Below, piece after piece: positions 52,901 to 63,400 of a DNA stretch of 64,000 nucleotides. Every line of letters begins with the position of its first letter. Positions within the stretch are counted from its first letter, which is position 1. The position numbers and the translations under genes were made by a program. The notes beneath the pieces are model-generated. The model did not search any database, had not been told where the DNA came from, and saw only the letters and a program-made list of their open reading frames with translations. This stretch comes from Chimonanthus salicifolius (taxonomy: Eukaryota > Streptophyta > Magnoliopsida > Laurales > Calycanthaceae): contig CM023538.1 in NCBI GenBank assembly GCA_013350335.1, forward strand, positions 49,004,695 through 49,068,694. Reading direction: 5' to 3'.

Positions 52901-53403
52901 ATGCATGGGATGCCCACCCATGTATCCAACGTGTGGACCATCTTATTTGAATATGAAAGCCAGCCCTTCAACTTCATATTCCACTTATTTATAATTTAAA
53001 ACAACTCACTTAATCATAACTTATTTCAAATCATCTCACTCACTTATAATTTATTTCCAACCAACTCACTCATTTAAATCAACTATTAATTCCATTTTCA
53101 AAATTCAATCAGCCCCAACTTAATCAAGCTTGGACTCATTTGATGGTCAACCAAGTCAAACCCGACCCATTGGGTCCAATTTGGCAATTTTGACCCATTT
53201 AACGAAATTTGACCCAATTATGATTCTTGACCCGTTTAAGTTCATCTTATCCATTTATTTGTTTTGTAATCAAAACTACTAACCTTGAGTCTTGATTGGA
53301 CCATTGACCCATTTAAATTCAACTCAAATATATCACAATGGCAATTCCGTAAATATGAGTAAATTCATATAAATTGATAACTTTGAAATTCCAGGGTGTT
53401 ACA
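49978..53403 (-). mobile_element. Solo LTR 3 nested in chromovirus 5' LTR, TSD CGATC
   Basis: Starts TGTAACACCCCGCCC and ends CCAGGGTGTTACA. A perfect duplication CGATC lies at 49973-49977 and 53404-53408. It belongs to the same family as solo LTR 2: shared terminal blocks, GGGCGTTAGATCAACGCGCCC, the 77-bp tandem pair at 50742/50819, and hairpins at 51154-52050. The right third (52380-53390) is unrelated to solo LTR 2 in most places, so they are different subfamilies. It has no internal coding region. Confidence 0.9.
51154..52050. repeat. Dispersed hairpin units, six copies, in solo LTR 3
   Basis: Same core as in solo LTR 2. Units start near 51154 (15 bp with one G-T), 51267, 51433, 51560 and 51940. 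The last, at 52026-52050, is GATCTGGCCAT-ACA-ATGGCCAGATC, a perfect 11-bp stem that differs from the consensus at three paired positions. Confidence 0.9.
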
Positions 53404-55094
53404 CGATCTTCGAACGATCCGAAGTCAGACCCATGTTCCGAGGTCAGTGACTAGATTAGGTGTGGTTTGGATGATCCGAAGCCACTGTACCTGGTTTCGA
53501 GGCATGTTCCGAGGGACCCAGCTTTTGGATGTTAAAATATTGTTTGAATGTTATTGATGTCTAATCTTGCTTAATTATGGTTAATGATGTGTTATGATTA
53601 ATACCCCTTGTTAATTAAAAATGTACTAACCCCTTTTCTCTAATTACTTATAGTGTAAATACTATTGTATTCTCTTTCAGGCCGACCCTATTGGTCGGGC
53701 ATTGAGTGATTCATTTCCAGGCCAACGCTATATAGTCGGGCACTGAGTGACCTCGAGGCCTAACTCAAAATGTCAGATCTAGTCCTATTCAGAAGACAAC
53801 TGAGAAGTGACCCGAGGACCTAGACCTACCTCAATAAGTCAATCTCGTCAATGCCCAAAAGACAATATGAGTTTTGGACTGAGCCCCTTTTTATTTATTA
53901 TTATATTGTGGATTATGATAATTTAAAAAGGATAGAAACCCAGTAGGAGACTCAATTCCATATACCTTGGATATTTTTGGGAAAACGTGAGATTTCAAAA
54001 TACTACTTGTGTATATGTATTTGTTATGTATATTGATTGTGCATTTGTGTGTTGTTTGAACAGAGACTGCATAACCACACAATCACGGTGAGGGAACTTA
54101 ACTCTGCGGGATATGTAAACAGGTTTTATTATTAAATGAGTCTTGGACAATGGGTGGTTTCAGATTTGATGAACTCACTCATGTGCGTAGACATGATGCA
54201 CTATGGTAAGAGTGCTGATGATGGTTGTGAATATTACGATGTTAATCGTATGAGTATGTAAGACTGCTTCTACGTACCTGGGCTATTGAACCAATATTGG
54301 TCATATGGGAGATGGTTTATGTCTATTGGACCATAGGTGGACCATGATGTCATCAGTTGCTGACTTGAGGATGTTAGTATCGGCTAAGTCAGAGCCGGAG
54401 ATGTACTTGCAAGGATGTATTTTGACCGTGTCGGGACTTAATACTGGTCTCAGCGTAGTCGGCATGCGTTACGTTGGATGATGACAGTAATTGATGAGAG
54501 ATGATGATGATGTTTTACATGAGATTATGCTTATTGTTATCAAGCATGTGATATTATTGAATTGTTGCTAACCTGTTATATTTTTACTTAAACTGCATTG
54601 TTATATTTCCTTCACTGGGCTAGTTAGCTCACACAACTCACTTTTCAGGCGATGAACCCGAGGAGGAGGACCCTCTTTATCAAGCTTAGGGTGGATAAGC
54701 TGATGCAGTGTTTCGGGATTCCCCCGGAAAGGAATACCCTAATCTTTTCTTGTTGGTTCTTAGAACCAATTGCTTTTGTTAAGTACCGAATGTGCTACTT
54801 GGTCTTTGTAAACATTATGTATTGAGACTACTACGTTGCTGTAGTCATTTTGTTGTGATCTTGAATGATGAATCAATGGTTAGATTTGTTTGATCATGTT
54901 ATGTGTTGATGTCATTGTCTATTTCTTTTATGGGGTAGACTTATGGTATGTGTTTGAGTCCACATGTTGGGATCATGTGTAACCTTTGGACCTAACCGTT
55001 GATCCGGCCCAGTTAGAGTGCTCGTGTTAGTTTGTCAAAAAAAAAAAAATCAGTCGCGTTCCGGGCCCACCCTTCGGGTCGGGGCGTGACAGCT

Positions 55095-55106
55095 TAGTAT
55101 CAGAGC
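55095..55106 (+). other. Primer binding site of chromovirus
   Basis: TAGTATCAGAGC, one mismatch from the tRNA-iMet type TGGTATCAGAGC, three bases after the 5' LTR. Confidence 0.85.
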
Positions 55107-55207
55107 GTAAGCTCAAACTCTAGGACTGTGATGGGTTACTACCTAGTTAGACTTGTTTTTGCCTTGTACTGCAATTGTTTTTGACATTTCCCTGTTTTGT
55201 GGTACAG

Positions 55208-55798
55208 ATGTCGAGCAACATTGAGTACTTTGAGTACTAGGGGACTCCTAGGGACCCAATTATCCTGGATTCTTCAGATGATTCCGGTGTGCCCAACTTC
55301 GACGAGGTTGCACCAAGAGAGGAAATAGAAGTAGCGTTCCCTGAGTACCATGTTGGTGCTGATCCAGTAGAAGAAGAGGGAGATATCCCAAATCTTGAGG
55401 AGTCAGTGGGGGAGAACAACTCGCCCGAGTATATTCCGGCTACTCCACCCTTGGATGAGTACCCGGATTATATGTGCGAACTTTGCAACCAGGAGGGGCA
55501 CAACCATACCTACTGCCCCTATTCGACTGGTGTAATTTGTCTTGTTTGCGGACTCCGGGGGCATGGGAGTGCAAGGACTAATTGTTCTTATGTTGGAGGG
55601 CCGGAGATTATACTCTGCTTGACTTGCGGAATGTTCGGACATAAGTCAGAGGCCTGTCCGGACAACTTCTATTATTTTGGTGAAGAGGCAGGATCTTCTT
55701 CGGAAGATTATGTTAGAATGTGTTGGGGGGCTTCGGGGAGATTTTTTTTTGTAAGGGTTGAGTTTTTTTGTTTTGAAGGGTTTTTCATACCCTACTAA
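55208..55798 (+). pseudogene. Extra pre-gag ORF with three CCHC zinc knuckles
   Basis: ATG at 55208 (MSSNIEYFEY) meets a TAG at 55238-55240, after which the same frame is open to 55798. The N-terminal half is acidic (many Glu/Asp). Then come three knuckles: CELCNQEGHNHTYC (CX2CX4HX4C), CLVCGLRGHGSARTNC (CX2CX4HX6C) and CLTCGMFGHKSEAC (CX2CX4HX4C). The tail after about residue 140 is low-complexity Phe/Gly from a T-rich stretch and may be frameshifted. It lies between the PBS and gag as a separate frame. It is probably a nucleic-acid-binding protein of the element. Gag has its own knuckles, so this is additional. Confidence 0.75.
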
Positions 55799-55914
55799 CC
55801 ATTTTACTTGTATTCAAATTTTGAATGAATTCTAATGAAATTATTGCAACTTGTGTGTTTTGCTTAATGAGTTTCTTAAAATTGGTTAATGATATTTACA
55901 AGTGTAAATAACAA

Positions 55915-56694
55915 ATGTCAGAACCCAATGCGAATGGAGCCAATTTTCATGGGAGGAGGACTTGTCTTCCACCCCGTAACTTACCCAATGAGGCGATTAG
56001 AGCGGCAGTTGAAGCATTTCAGCAGATAGCTGAAAACATGCGACGCCCGCCAATGCAAACGCCAGAGGAGAGAGCCATTTCGGCTCTCAAGGAGTTCAAG
56101 TGTCTGAACCCGACTAGTTTTTCGGGAACAGAAGACCCCAGTGCTGCGAGGAACTGGCTGACTCAGATTAGCCGGATCGTCAATAACCTAGCTATCGCCG
56201 ACAACTTACGAGTAACCTTGGCGGCGTACCAGCTTGAAGGGAACGCCTACGAATGGTGGGAAGCGAAGAGCTTGGTTCGTAATCACGAGCCGATGACGTG
56301 GGAGGAGTTCTCTGCAGCCTTTTTGCCCCGTTACTCTCCAAAGACTGTGAAGGAGGCGAGGAAGAGAGAGTTCCTCAACATCCAACAAGGTTCAGACACC
56401 GTGGCACAGCATGCCATGCGCTACATCGACTTGATGCAGTTTGTACCGTGGATTACAACAAACGAAGAAGAAAAGATCCAGTACTTTGAGAACGGACTCA
56501 GACCCTTTCTGCAGCCGCAAGTGGCAGGCCTAGTGTTCAACACTTTGGAGGAGATCATCGAGCGAGCTTCAAAAGTGGAAGCGGTAGACTCCACCAACCG
56601 GAGCACTGACGCACCCAGAAACCTTCTTCCAACAAGAAGGCAAAGTTCAACCAGCAGAAGAGGCCCTTCTTCAAGAAGAGCCAACCTAGTGTAG
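55915..56694 (+). pseudogene. Chromovirus gag (capsid region)
   Basis: The frame opens MSEPNANGANFHGRRT. It has the retrotransposon gag fold signature: FSGTEDPSAARNWLTQI, YQLEGNAYEWWEAKS, MTWEEFSAAFLPRYSP and REFLNIQQGSDTVAQHAMRY. A one-base frameshift at about 56620 diverts it to a stop at 56694. The continuing frame begins KAKFNQQKRPFFKK and leads to the zinc knuckle. In this clade gag and pol normally form one frame. Confidence 0.88.
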
Positions 56695-57614
56695 GTCAGT
56701 CAAGTCGGTCTGACTCCCGGCCAGTCGTATCCTACACCTGCAACCAGTATGGGCATACTTCTAAGTTCTGCCCATCCGGAGGAGAGAATGCGTGCTATCA
56801 CTGCAAGCAGACCGGGCACCTGTTCAAGGACTGCCCTTATCTTGGTAAAGCAGCACCGTCACAAGGCGCAGGAGTTTCTTTTTCTATGGCGCAGCCGTTT
56901 GTCTGCAGAGGTTCTCAGCAGGCTTACAGAGGTTCAGTGGCACCGAGGAACGGACCACCTCGGAACGGTCAAGGGAGAGGACAAGTACGTCCTCAAGGGA
57001 GAGTCTACTCGATTGGGACTCAAAAGGAAGAGCAGGTCGAGAACACGGTGATGGAAGGTACCCTTAATTTTTTTAGCCTTTTGGCCCAAGTGCTTTTCGA
57101 TACCAGTGCTTCGTATTCCTTTATCTCTAGAGCTTGTTGTGTTAGATTCGGTTTGAAACCGGTAAAAGTATTTAAATCGCTAATGGTAGTATCATCTTTG
57201 GGTAAGAAGGCTTTGGTGAACAAAGAGTGTAGATCTTGTGTTTTGAAGATTAGCGGAGTGGAGTTGTCCTATGATTTTCTGGTTCTGGAAATGACGGACT
57301 TTGACATCATCCTTGGTATGGATTGGTTGTCTGTTTTTGAAGTCTTGATAGACTGCTCTCAAAGGAGAATTCGTGGGGTCTCCTCAACCGGTGAGAGGTT
57401 TTTGGAGAAGTTAGTAGCCTATGAAAAGATGAGAGTCACTTTCTCTGGCCTTAGGGCGTATCCCGGTAGTGTGGTGGCAAGCATGAGTTGGGAAGATGTA
57501 GGTGGTGTAGGGTCTGTTACTCCTCGAGTGGTGTGTGAGTTTATGGATGTTTTTCCTGACCAGTTGGCTGGGCTACCTCCACGCCGAGAGATAGAGTTTG
57601 TTATAGACCTATAG
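56640..57614 (+). pseudogene. Chromovirus gag knuckle and protease
   Basis: A damaged first knuckle (CNQYGHTSKFC) and a canonical second one, CYHCKQTGHLFKDC (56790-56831). The protease region has LFDTSASYSFISR near 57096, where D-T-G-A is expected; Gly to Ser weakens or kills it. MTDFDIILGMDWLS is the second conserved block. It ends DLPPRREIEFVIDL-like at a TAG (57612-57614). Confidence 0.82.
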
Positions 57615-58511
57615 GCAGGAACATCTCCAATTTCCATGGCACCTTATCGGATGGCGCCGGCAGAGTAGAGAGAGCTAGCTACGCAGGTAGAAGAGCTTCT
57701 TAGGCTTGGTTTTATCCGTCAGAGCAACACGCCGTAGGACGTACCTGCTCTCTTTGTGAAGAAGAAAGATGGATCGATGAAGATGTGTATAGATTACCGG
57801 CGGCTTAACCAAGTAACTATTAAGAATAAGTATCCATTGCCTAGAATAGACGACCTCTTTGATCTTTTGAGGGGATCGGAGTGTTTTTCGAAAATCGATT
57901 TGAGGTCGGGTTACCATCAGTTGCGGATTCGAGAGGAAAACATTCCAAAGACTGCTTTTCGGACGCAGTATGGTTTGTACGAGTTTGTGGTGATGCCTTT
58001 CGGTTTGACGAACGCGCCAGCCATGTTTATGGACTTGATGAATCGCGTGTTTCGACCGTATCTGCGAGAGTTCGTGAAAGTCTTTATCGACGATATCTTG
58101 ATCTTTTCTTCATCAGAGGAGGAGCATGAGCGTCATCTGCGGATTGTTCTTCAGACTCTTCAAGAACATCAGCTGTTCGCTAAGCTGAGCAAGTGTGAGT
58201 TTTGGTTGACTCAAGTGCAGTTTCTAGGACATGTGGTGTCTCTAGGAGGAATCTCGGTAGATCCAGCGAAGGTAGAGACCGTGAAGACTTGGGAGAGTCC
58301 CAAGAGCGTGCTCGAGATCCGGAACTTTCTGGGATTAGCAGGATATTACCGAAAGTTTATCCCGCACTTCTCTCAGATCGCGGTACTGATGACTCGGCTG
58401 ACGAGGAAGAATGTCAAGTTCGAGTGGAGCGAAGCTTGTGAAAGAGTATTTCAGGAGCTGAAGGAGAAGTTGACGACGTCTCCAGTGTTGGTGATACCCG
58501 AGCAAGGATGA
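57615..58511 (+). pseudogene. Chromovirus reverse transcriptase
   Basis: Stops at 57612, about 57667 and 57735 interrupt the lead-in. The frame 57756-58511 has [55 protein letters not shown] and the catalytic [10 protein letters not shown] (FIDD is normal for chromoviruses), then [16 protein letters not shown] and [12 protein letters not shown]. Confidence 0.93.
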
Positions 58512-58963
58512 GGTTACGATGTTTATTGTGACGCGTCCAAGTTTGGTTTGGGTTGTGTACTGATGTAAGAGGGGAAGGTAGTAGCTTATGGTTCCAGGTA
58601 ATTGAAGGGACATGAGCAGAACTACCCGACTCATGATTTGGAGTTGGCAGCTGTAGTATTCTCGTTAAAGTTGTGGAGACATTACTTATATGGTGAGAAG
58701 TTCAATATATTTTCTGATAATCATAGTCTCAAGTATATTTTCACTCAAAGGACTTGAATATGAGGCAGCGAAGATGGATGGAGTACCTCGGAGATTATGA
58801 CTTCAGTCTCTCTTATCATCCAGGGAAAGCCAACGTAGTGGCTGATGCCTTGAGCCGGAAGTCTCACAGCGACGTAGCGAGGATGGCATCCTTGCAGTGG
58901 AAGATGCTGGAAGTTCTGTCCGAGTACGATCTGGAGCTGATCGAAGGAAGCGGGTCAGCATGA
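58512..58963 (+). pseudogene. Chromovirus RNase H
   Basis: In frame with RT after a TGA: YDVYCDASKFGLGCVLM (catalytic Asp), [20 protein letters not shown] (Glu), [19 protein letters not shown] (Asp). Stops at about 58565 and 58599. A one-base deletion at about 58752 shifts to the frame reading MRQRRWMEYLGDYDF and SYHPGKANVVADALSRK. Confidence 0.88.
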
Positions 58964-60225
58964 ATCCATAGTCTGGTTCTGCAACCCGAGGTAGTTTGAT
59001 TGTTGTTGGAAGGACAACAGAGCGACCCAGAAGCGAAGGAGTTGGTAACGCAGCTTTCAGGAGGAGCGACTCTAGTAGATTGGAAGATCAAGGCGGACGG
59101 AAGTCTTACTTTCAAAGATAGATTGTTTGTACCAAAGTCGGATGAGTGTAGGAGAAAGGTACTTGATCACTTTCATCGATCTCGCTTTGCGGTCCATCCT
59201 GGTGGAACAAAGATGTATCGTGACTTACGGCGACTTTTCTGGTGGAAAGATATGAAGCGAGAAGTAGCAGATTTTGTATCCATGTACTTAACTTGTCAGC
59301 AAGTGAAAGCGGAACATCAACGACCTGGTGGAAAGATGCAACCTTTAGAAGTGGCTGAATGGAAGTGGGAGCATATCACGATGGATTTTGTAAATGGATT
59401 TCATAAGTCTCCTAAGAAGAACGACGCTATTTGGGTAATAGTCGATCGATTGACGAAGTCAGCTCACTTTTTGCCGATCAAGAAGACGGATTCCTTGGCT
59501 ACTCTAAGTAGACTGTATTTGAAGGAGATAGTCAGATTGCATAGAGTGCTTGTATCCATTGTATTTGATAGAGATCCGAGGTTTGTGTTAAGGTTTTGAC
59601 AAGGATTGCAAGAAGAGTTGGGGACTAAGCTGTGCTTCAGCACTACTTTTCAACCTCAGACGGATGGTCAGTCAGAGAGAACCATTCAAACCTTAGAGGA
59701 TATGCTAAGAGCTTGTGGGATGGATATGCAGGGAAGTTGGGAAGATCACTTGCCTTTGATCGAGTTTGTCTACAACTAAAATTATCACTCTAGTGTGCAG
59801 ATGGCACCCTACGAGGCTCTGTATGGCAGACCTTGCAGGTCACTTCTTTGTCAGATAGAGGTAGGAGACATAGCGCTGCTAGGACCTGATCTAGTACGTG
59901 AGACGTCAGAGCAAGTTGAAGTGATCAGACAGCGTCTCAAGACAGCCCAGAGCAGACAAAAGAGTTATGCTGACAAAATGCGATGACCTTTGGAGTTTGC
60001 AGTTGGTGACAGAGTTTTCTTACGTGTGGCACCACGTCATAGAGTGTAGCAGTTCGGGCGCAAGGGAAAACTATCACCTCGATACGTTGGACCCTTTGAG
60101 GTCTTGAAAAGAATAGGTGAAGTAGCCTATCAGTTGGATCTTCCTCAGGCTTTGGTGAGAGTGCATAGTACATTCCACATGTCTATGTTAAGGGAATACG
60201 AACCTGACCTGTAGCATGTGATCAG
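58964..60225 (+). pseudogene. Chromovirus integrase
   Basis: HHCC site: FHRSRFAVHPG with both His present, but the first Cys is replaced (MYLTCQQVKAEH, Tyr where SCLTC is usual). Core: WEHITMDFVNGFHKS, VIVDRLTKSAHFLPI, FDRDPRFVLRF-stop, then TTFQPQTDGQSERTIQTLED with the DDE Glu. It continues VQMAPYEALYGRPCRS and VGDRVFLRVAPRHRV-stop, then [19 protein letters not shown] and [16 protein letters not shown]. Stops at 59597, 59776, 59984, 60046 and 60212. Several stand where Trp or Arg is usual. Confidence 0.9.
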
Positions 60226-60445
60226 TTTTGAAGATATCGAAGTGTCAGAGGACCTAACTTTTGAAGAAATGCCTATCAAGATTCTAGAGCGTAGGACACA
60301 AGAGCTCATGAGGAAGTCTATACCTCTAGTGCGAGTGTTGTGGTAACATCGCGACGTGCATCATGAGACGTGGGAACCAAAAGCGATGATGCAGAAGCTG
60401 TACCCTGGCTTGTTCATAGGCCAAGAAGGTAAGAGGTTGTTTTAA
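60226..60445 (+). pseudogene. Chromodomain-like C-terminus of integrase
   Basis: MPIKILERRTQELMRKSIPL, VRVLW-stop, then HETWEPKAMMQKLYPGLF, ending TAA at 60443-60445. It matches the group II chromodomain layout of Tekay/Del chromoviruses (a P-V-K-I-L-D/E-R start, VKVLW, E-x-T/A-T-W-E, YPxLF). The domain is thought to guide integration toward heterochromatin. It is broken by one stop. Confidence 0.82.
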
Positions 60446-60468
60446 ATTTTGGGACGAAATTTTCTTTT

Positions 60469-60479
60469 AGGGGGGAGGA
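60469..60479 (+). other. Polypurine tract of chromovirus
   Basis: AGGGGGGAGGA directly before TGTAATACCC of the 3' LTR. Confidence 0.85.
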
Positions 60480-63400
60480 TGTAATACCCTGCCCTAGATT
60501 AGGTGCGTTTTAGCTTAATATTCCTATTTAACCGGTTAATCTCGAGGCTTACAGTTAGGGCTTTGAGGAAAGCCCAAGTGTGGCCCAATCCGAGCTCGTG
60601 AGCTCAATGATCCAGCTCATCTGGCTAGAGGGGCATTTTGGTAATTTACTGCTTGTTGTGTTTATTTTATAAATTTTGTTGATGTGTTATTATTATTGGT
60701 TCATAATGTTTTCCTTAATAAAGGATTTACATTTCTGATTTTAAAATGAATTTATTTTCAGAAAATGGTATTTAAAATCCGCCCGTCAAAACCCCAAAAG
60801 GGAGTTTTAATTATTTTAAATAATTTCGGAAAAGAGATAAATCTTGAAAATGGTATTTTGTGTTAGACCCTTTTATGAATGGTCTAGTTATTCCACTTCA
60901 CCCCAAAATGAGATTTCTAAAATGATTTATTTAACATTTGTTTATTTAAGTAAATATTGGTAAATTATAGTTTTTATTTAAATAAATGGTTTTAGTTGGG
61001 AGTTAAATTCCAAAATTTTTAAGGTGATTAAGGTTTTAAAAACCCAGCCTATCTGTAAGGTTGGATTAAGTTTTTAAGTTTTTAAAATCATGATTTCAGT
61101 TAAAAATCCAGTTTTTATTAAAAGAGGAACTAAAATGCAAAATGGAAACTGTTGGAGGGCTGATCTGCAACCAAACAGAAAACCTGCCGGTTTACTGTTG
61201 CAAGCGTAAGCAGGCACTGTATGCGGCTACATGCAATGGCTGCCCGGCCCAATTTTTCCGGCCAATTTTCTATAAATTGGCCATTGGTTCAGCTTGATCA
61301 ACTCCCGATTTCCTATCCTTCTCTTCTCCCTCTCTGCTCTCTGTGAAATCAGCCAGACTTAGCTTACCCTTAGCCTCTGTTCTTACCAGTTTTTCTGTCA
61401 CCGTAAGCTTGGAAGGGAAAAGTTTTCAAAAATCCAGATTTCAGCCTAGGAACCTCATTGAAGGTATCCTTTGCATTCCACTTTCATTTTTAATCAGTTT
61501 AGAATCAAGAAAATCAGATTTTGGCCCAGTTTTGATTGAGAAAAACCAGTTTTAAATCTAAGGAAAAACCATGGGTTTCATGTACCCGTGAGGATTTATT
61601 GTTAAAATCTGTTGGCCCAGTGAGCTTTAAGGCTCCAAACCATTCCCTATGGAAAGAGGACTCCCAGAGGAGTCCATCAGACCGGCTGGATGTGAAAACA
61701 GAGTCCGGAAAACCCTCTGTTTCCGGATTCGTATTTTACTGTGTAATGGTCGTCACTGTCTGCTAGTGCAAACAATGGAGGAAAACGACTCTCGGACGGT
61801 CCGAACCTTCGGACTGTCCGAGAGCTGACCCTCGGACGTTCCGAGCTTCACCCGAAGCCCAGTTATGCCCAAGGCAGGCCAGACCCCTTCGGACGAACCG
61901 AGTCGAGCTCAGAAGGACCGAACCCACTCGGACGTTCCAAACCCAGACTTCGGATGTTCCGAGGACCCAGACCCACCGAGACTTATTTTCCTCTGTTTTT
62001 CAGTTCGGAAGGACTTCGAATGACCCGAGACCCGATCTGTAACACCCCGCCCTTTTCACTCTAATTTTCAGAGTTTATTTTTTATTTTTTAAATATAATA
62101 ATCATGTGATCGGGGCGGAGTGTCACGACGCGAGTTAAGTTCGGATCTCTAAATCCGACCCTTAACTGGCCAAGCCCATGTGCGTATGAACTAAGTCCAT
62201 AAAACTGATCCGCACATGGTACAAATACAACTTGTGGAATTAACATAGTCTTAAACTAACTGAGGTTATAATAGATCCTAAGACTAATCCATTTTTAACT
62301 TAAGATAGCAAAGTACAAGATTTATTTTCCAAAATTACCAAATAAGTTTAGTCTACCATTCATTCCAAACCATCCAAAATAAAGCAAACCATAGCATCTG
62401 CCTAACTACTTATTACATGCCAACACATCTAATTACCAAATTACATTGTCCGAATAAATCAAATAACAAGTCCATAAATAGTCCATTCATAGTTTATTCC
62501 AAATCATTCAAACCGTCCAAGTTTCCTTGCTTGGTCCCCTTCTCGATCCTCAATCTTTGACTTTCCTGCGTCATCCACTAAGGATATAGATAGGGCGTTA
62601 GATCAACGCGCCCAGTAGTGTTTCCGAATAGGGCTACCACATGGTTAGTCGAAAACATGCAAATAGTATAATAATAATACAAGTGTGACAAAATTCTATA
62701 AAAACATGCTATGTATGAAATGAACATGTAATGAGTCTCACCCATCACCATTCAACGTAGTCATCACTTGACGGGATTCTCATCGTCAAGGTAACCCACA
62801 GTGGTCTTTCGGACGCTCCAACGGAGTGTGGCCTCCGGATTCCTCCTGATGGAATTCTCATCATCAGGGTACCCCACAGTGGTCTTTCGGACGCCCCGAC
62901 GGAGTGTGGCCTCCGGTTACAACACCATTATCCCATGGGATGCATGAGATGTCTATGCAAACATTACATTTAGAAATATAAATTTACATTCACCAAAACT
63001 TATCAAAATCAACTTAAAACAGTAAATAGGAGTGTGGTTACAATAAAGGTAGGAAACCTACACTAGATTACTTTGTTTGACCCTTCCTTTGAGCCGTCTT
63101 CCAATCACAGCTTGTACACCATTCTAGAAATCCAAATACCCTATGTACATAGCAGTAAGTTAATCATTTGACCATATGATTCTAATTTGATCTAAATTCT
63201 AAAAATCCACTTTGTGGGGTTCGGCCATACCCCATGGCCGAACCTCACCCATTTAAAACTTTGGTCTCTTTTTATTTTACTCCATAAACATTCAAACAAC
63301 CAAATCCTCCAAATAAACCTTGGTAGGGTTCGGCCATACTTCATGGCCGAACCTTACCACCTTGGGTTTTGGCGCATATGTCCATTCTTTTGATCCTTTC

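Larger units (their letters stand above)
48421..55091 (+). repeat. 5' LTR of chromovirus, interrupted
   Basis: Starts TGTAATACCTTGCCC and ends CGGGGCGTGACA. Without the 3,431-bp insertion and duplicate it would be about 3.24 kb. It includes a CpG-rich palindromic cluster (49729-49977 and 53404-53525) and, near its end, GGGCTAGTTAGCTCACACAACTCAC (split here: GGGCTAGTTAG, CTCACACAACTCAC), typical of this LTR type. Confidence 0.9.
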
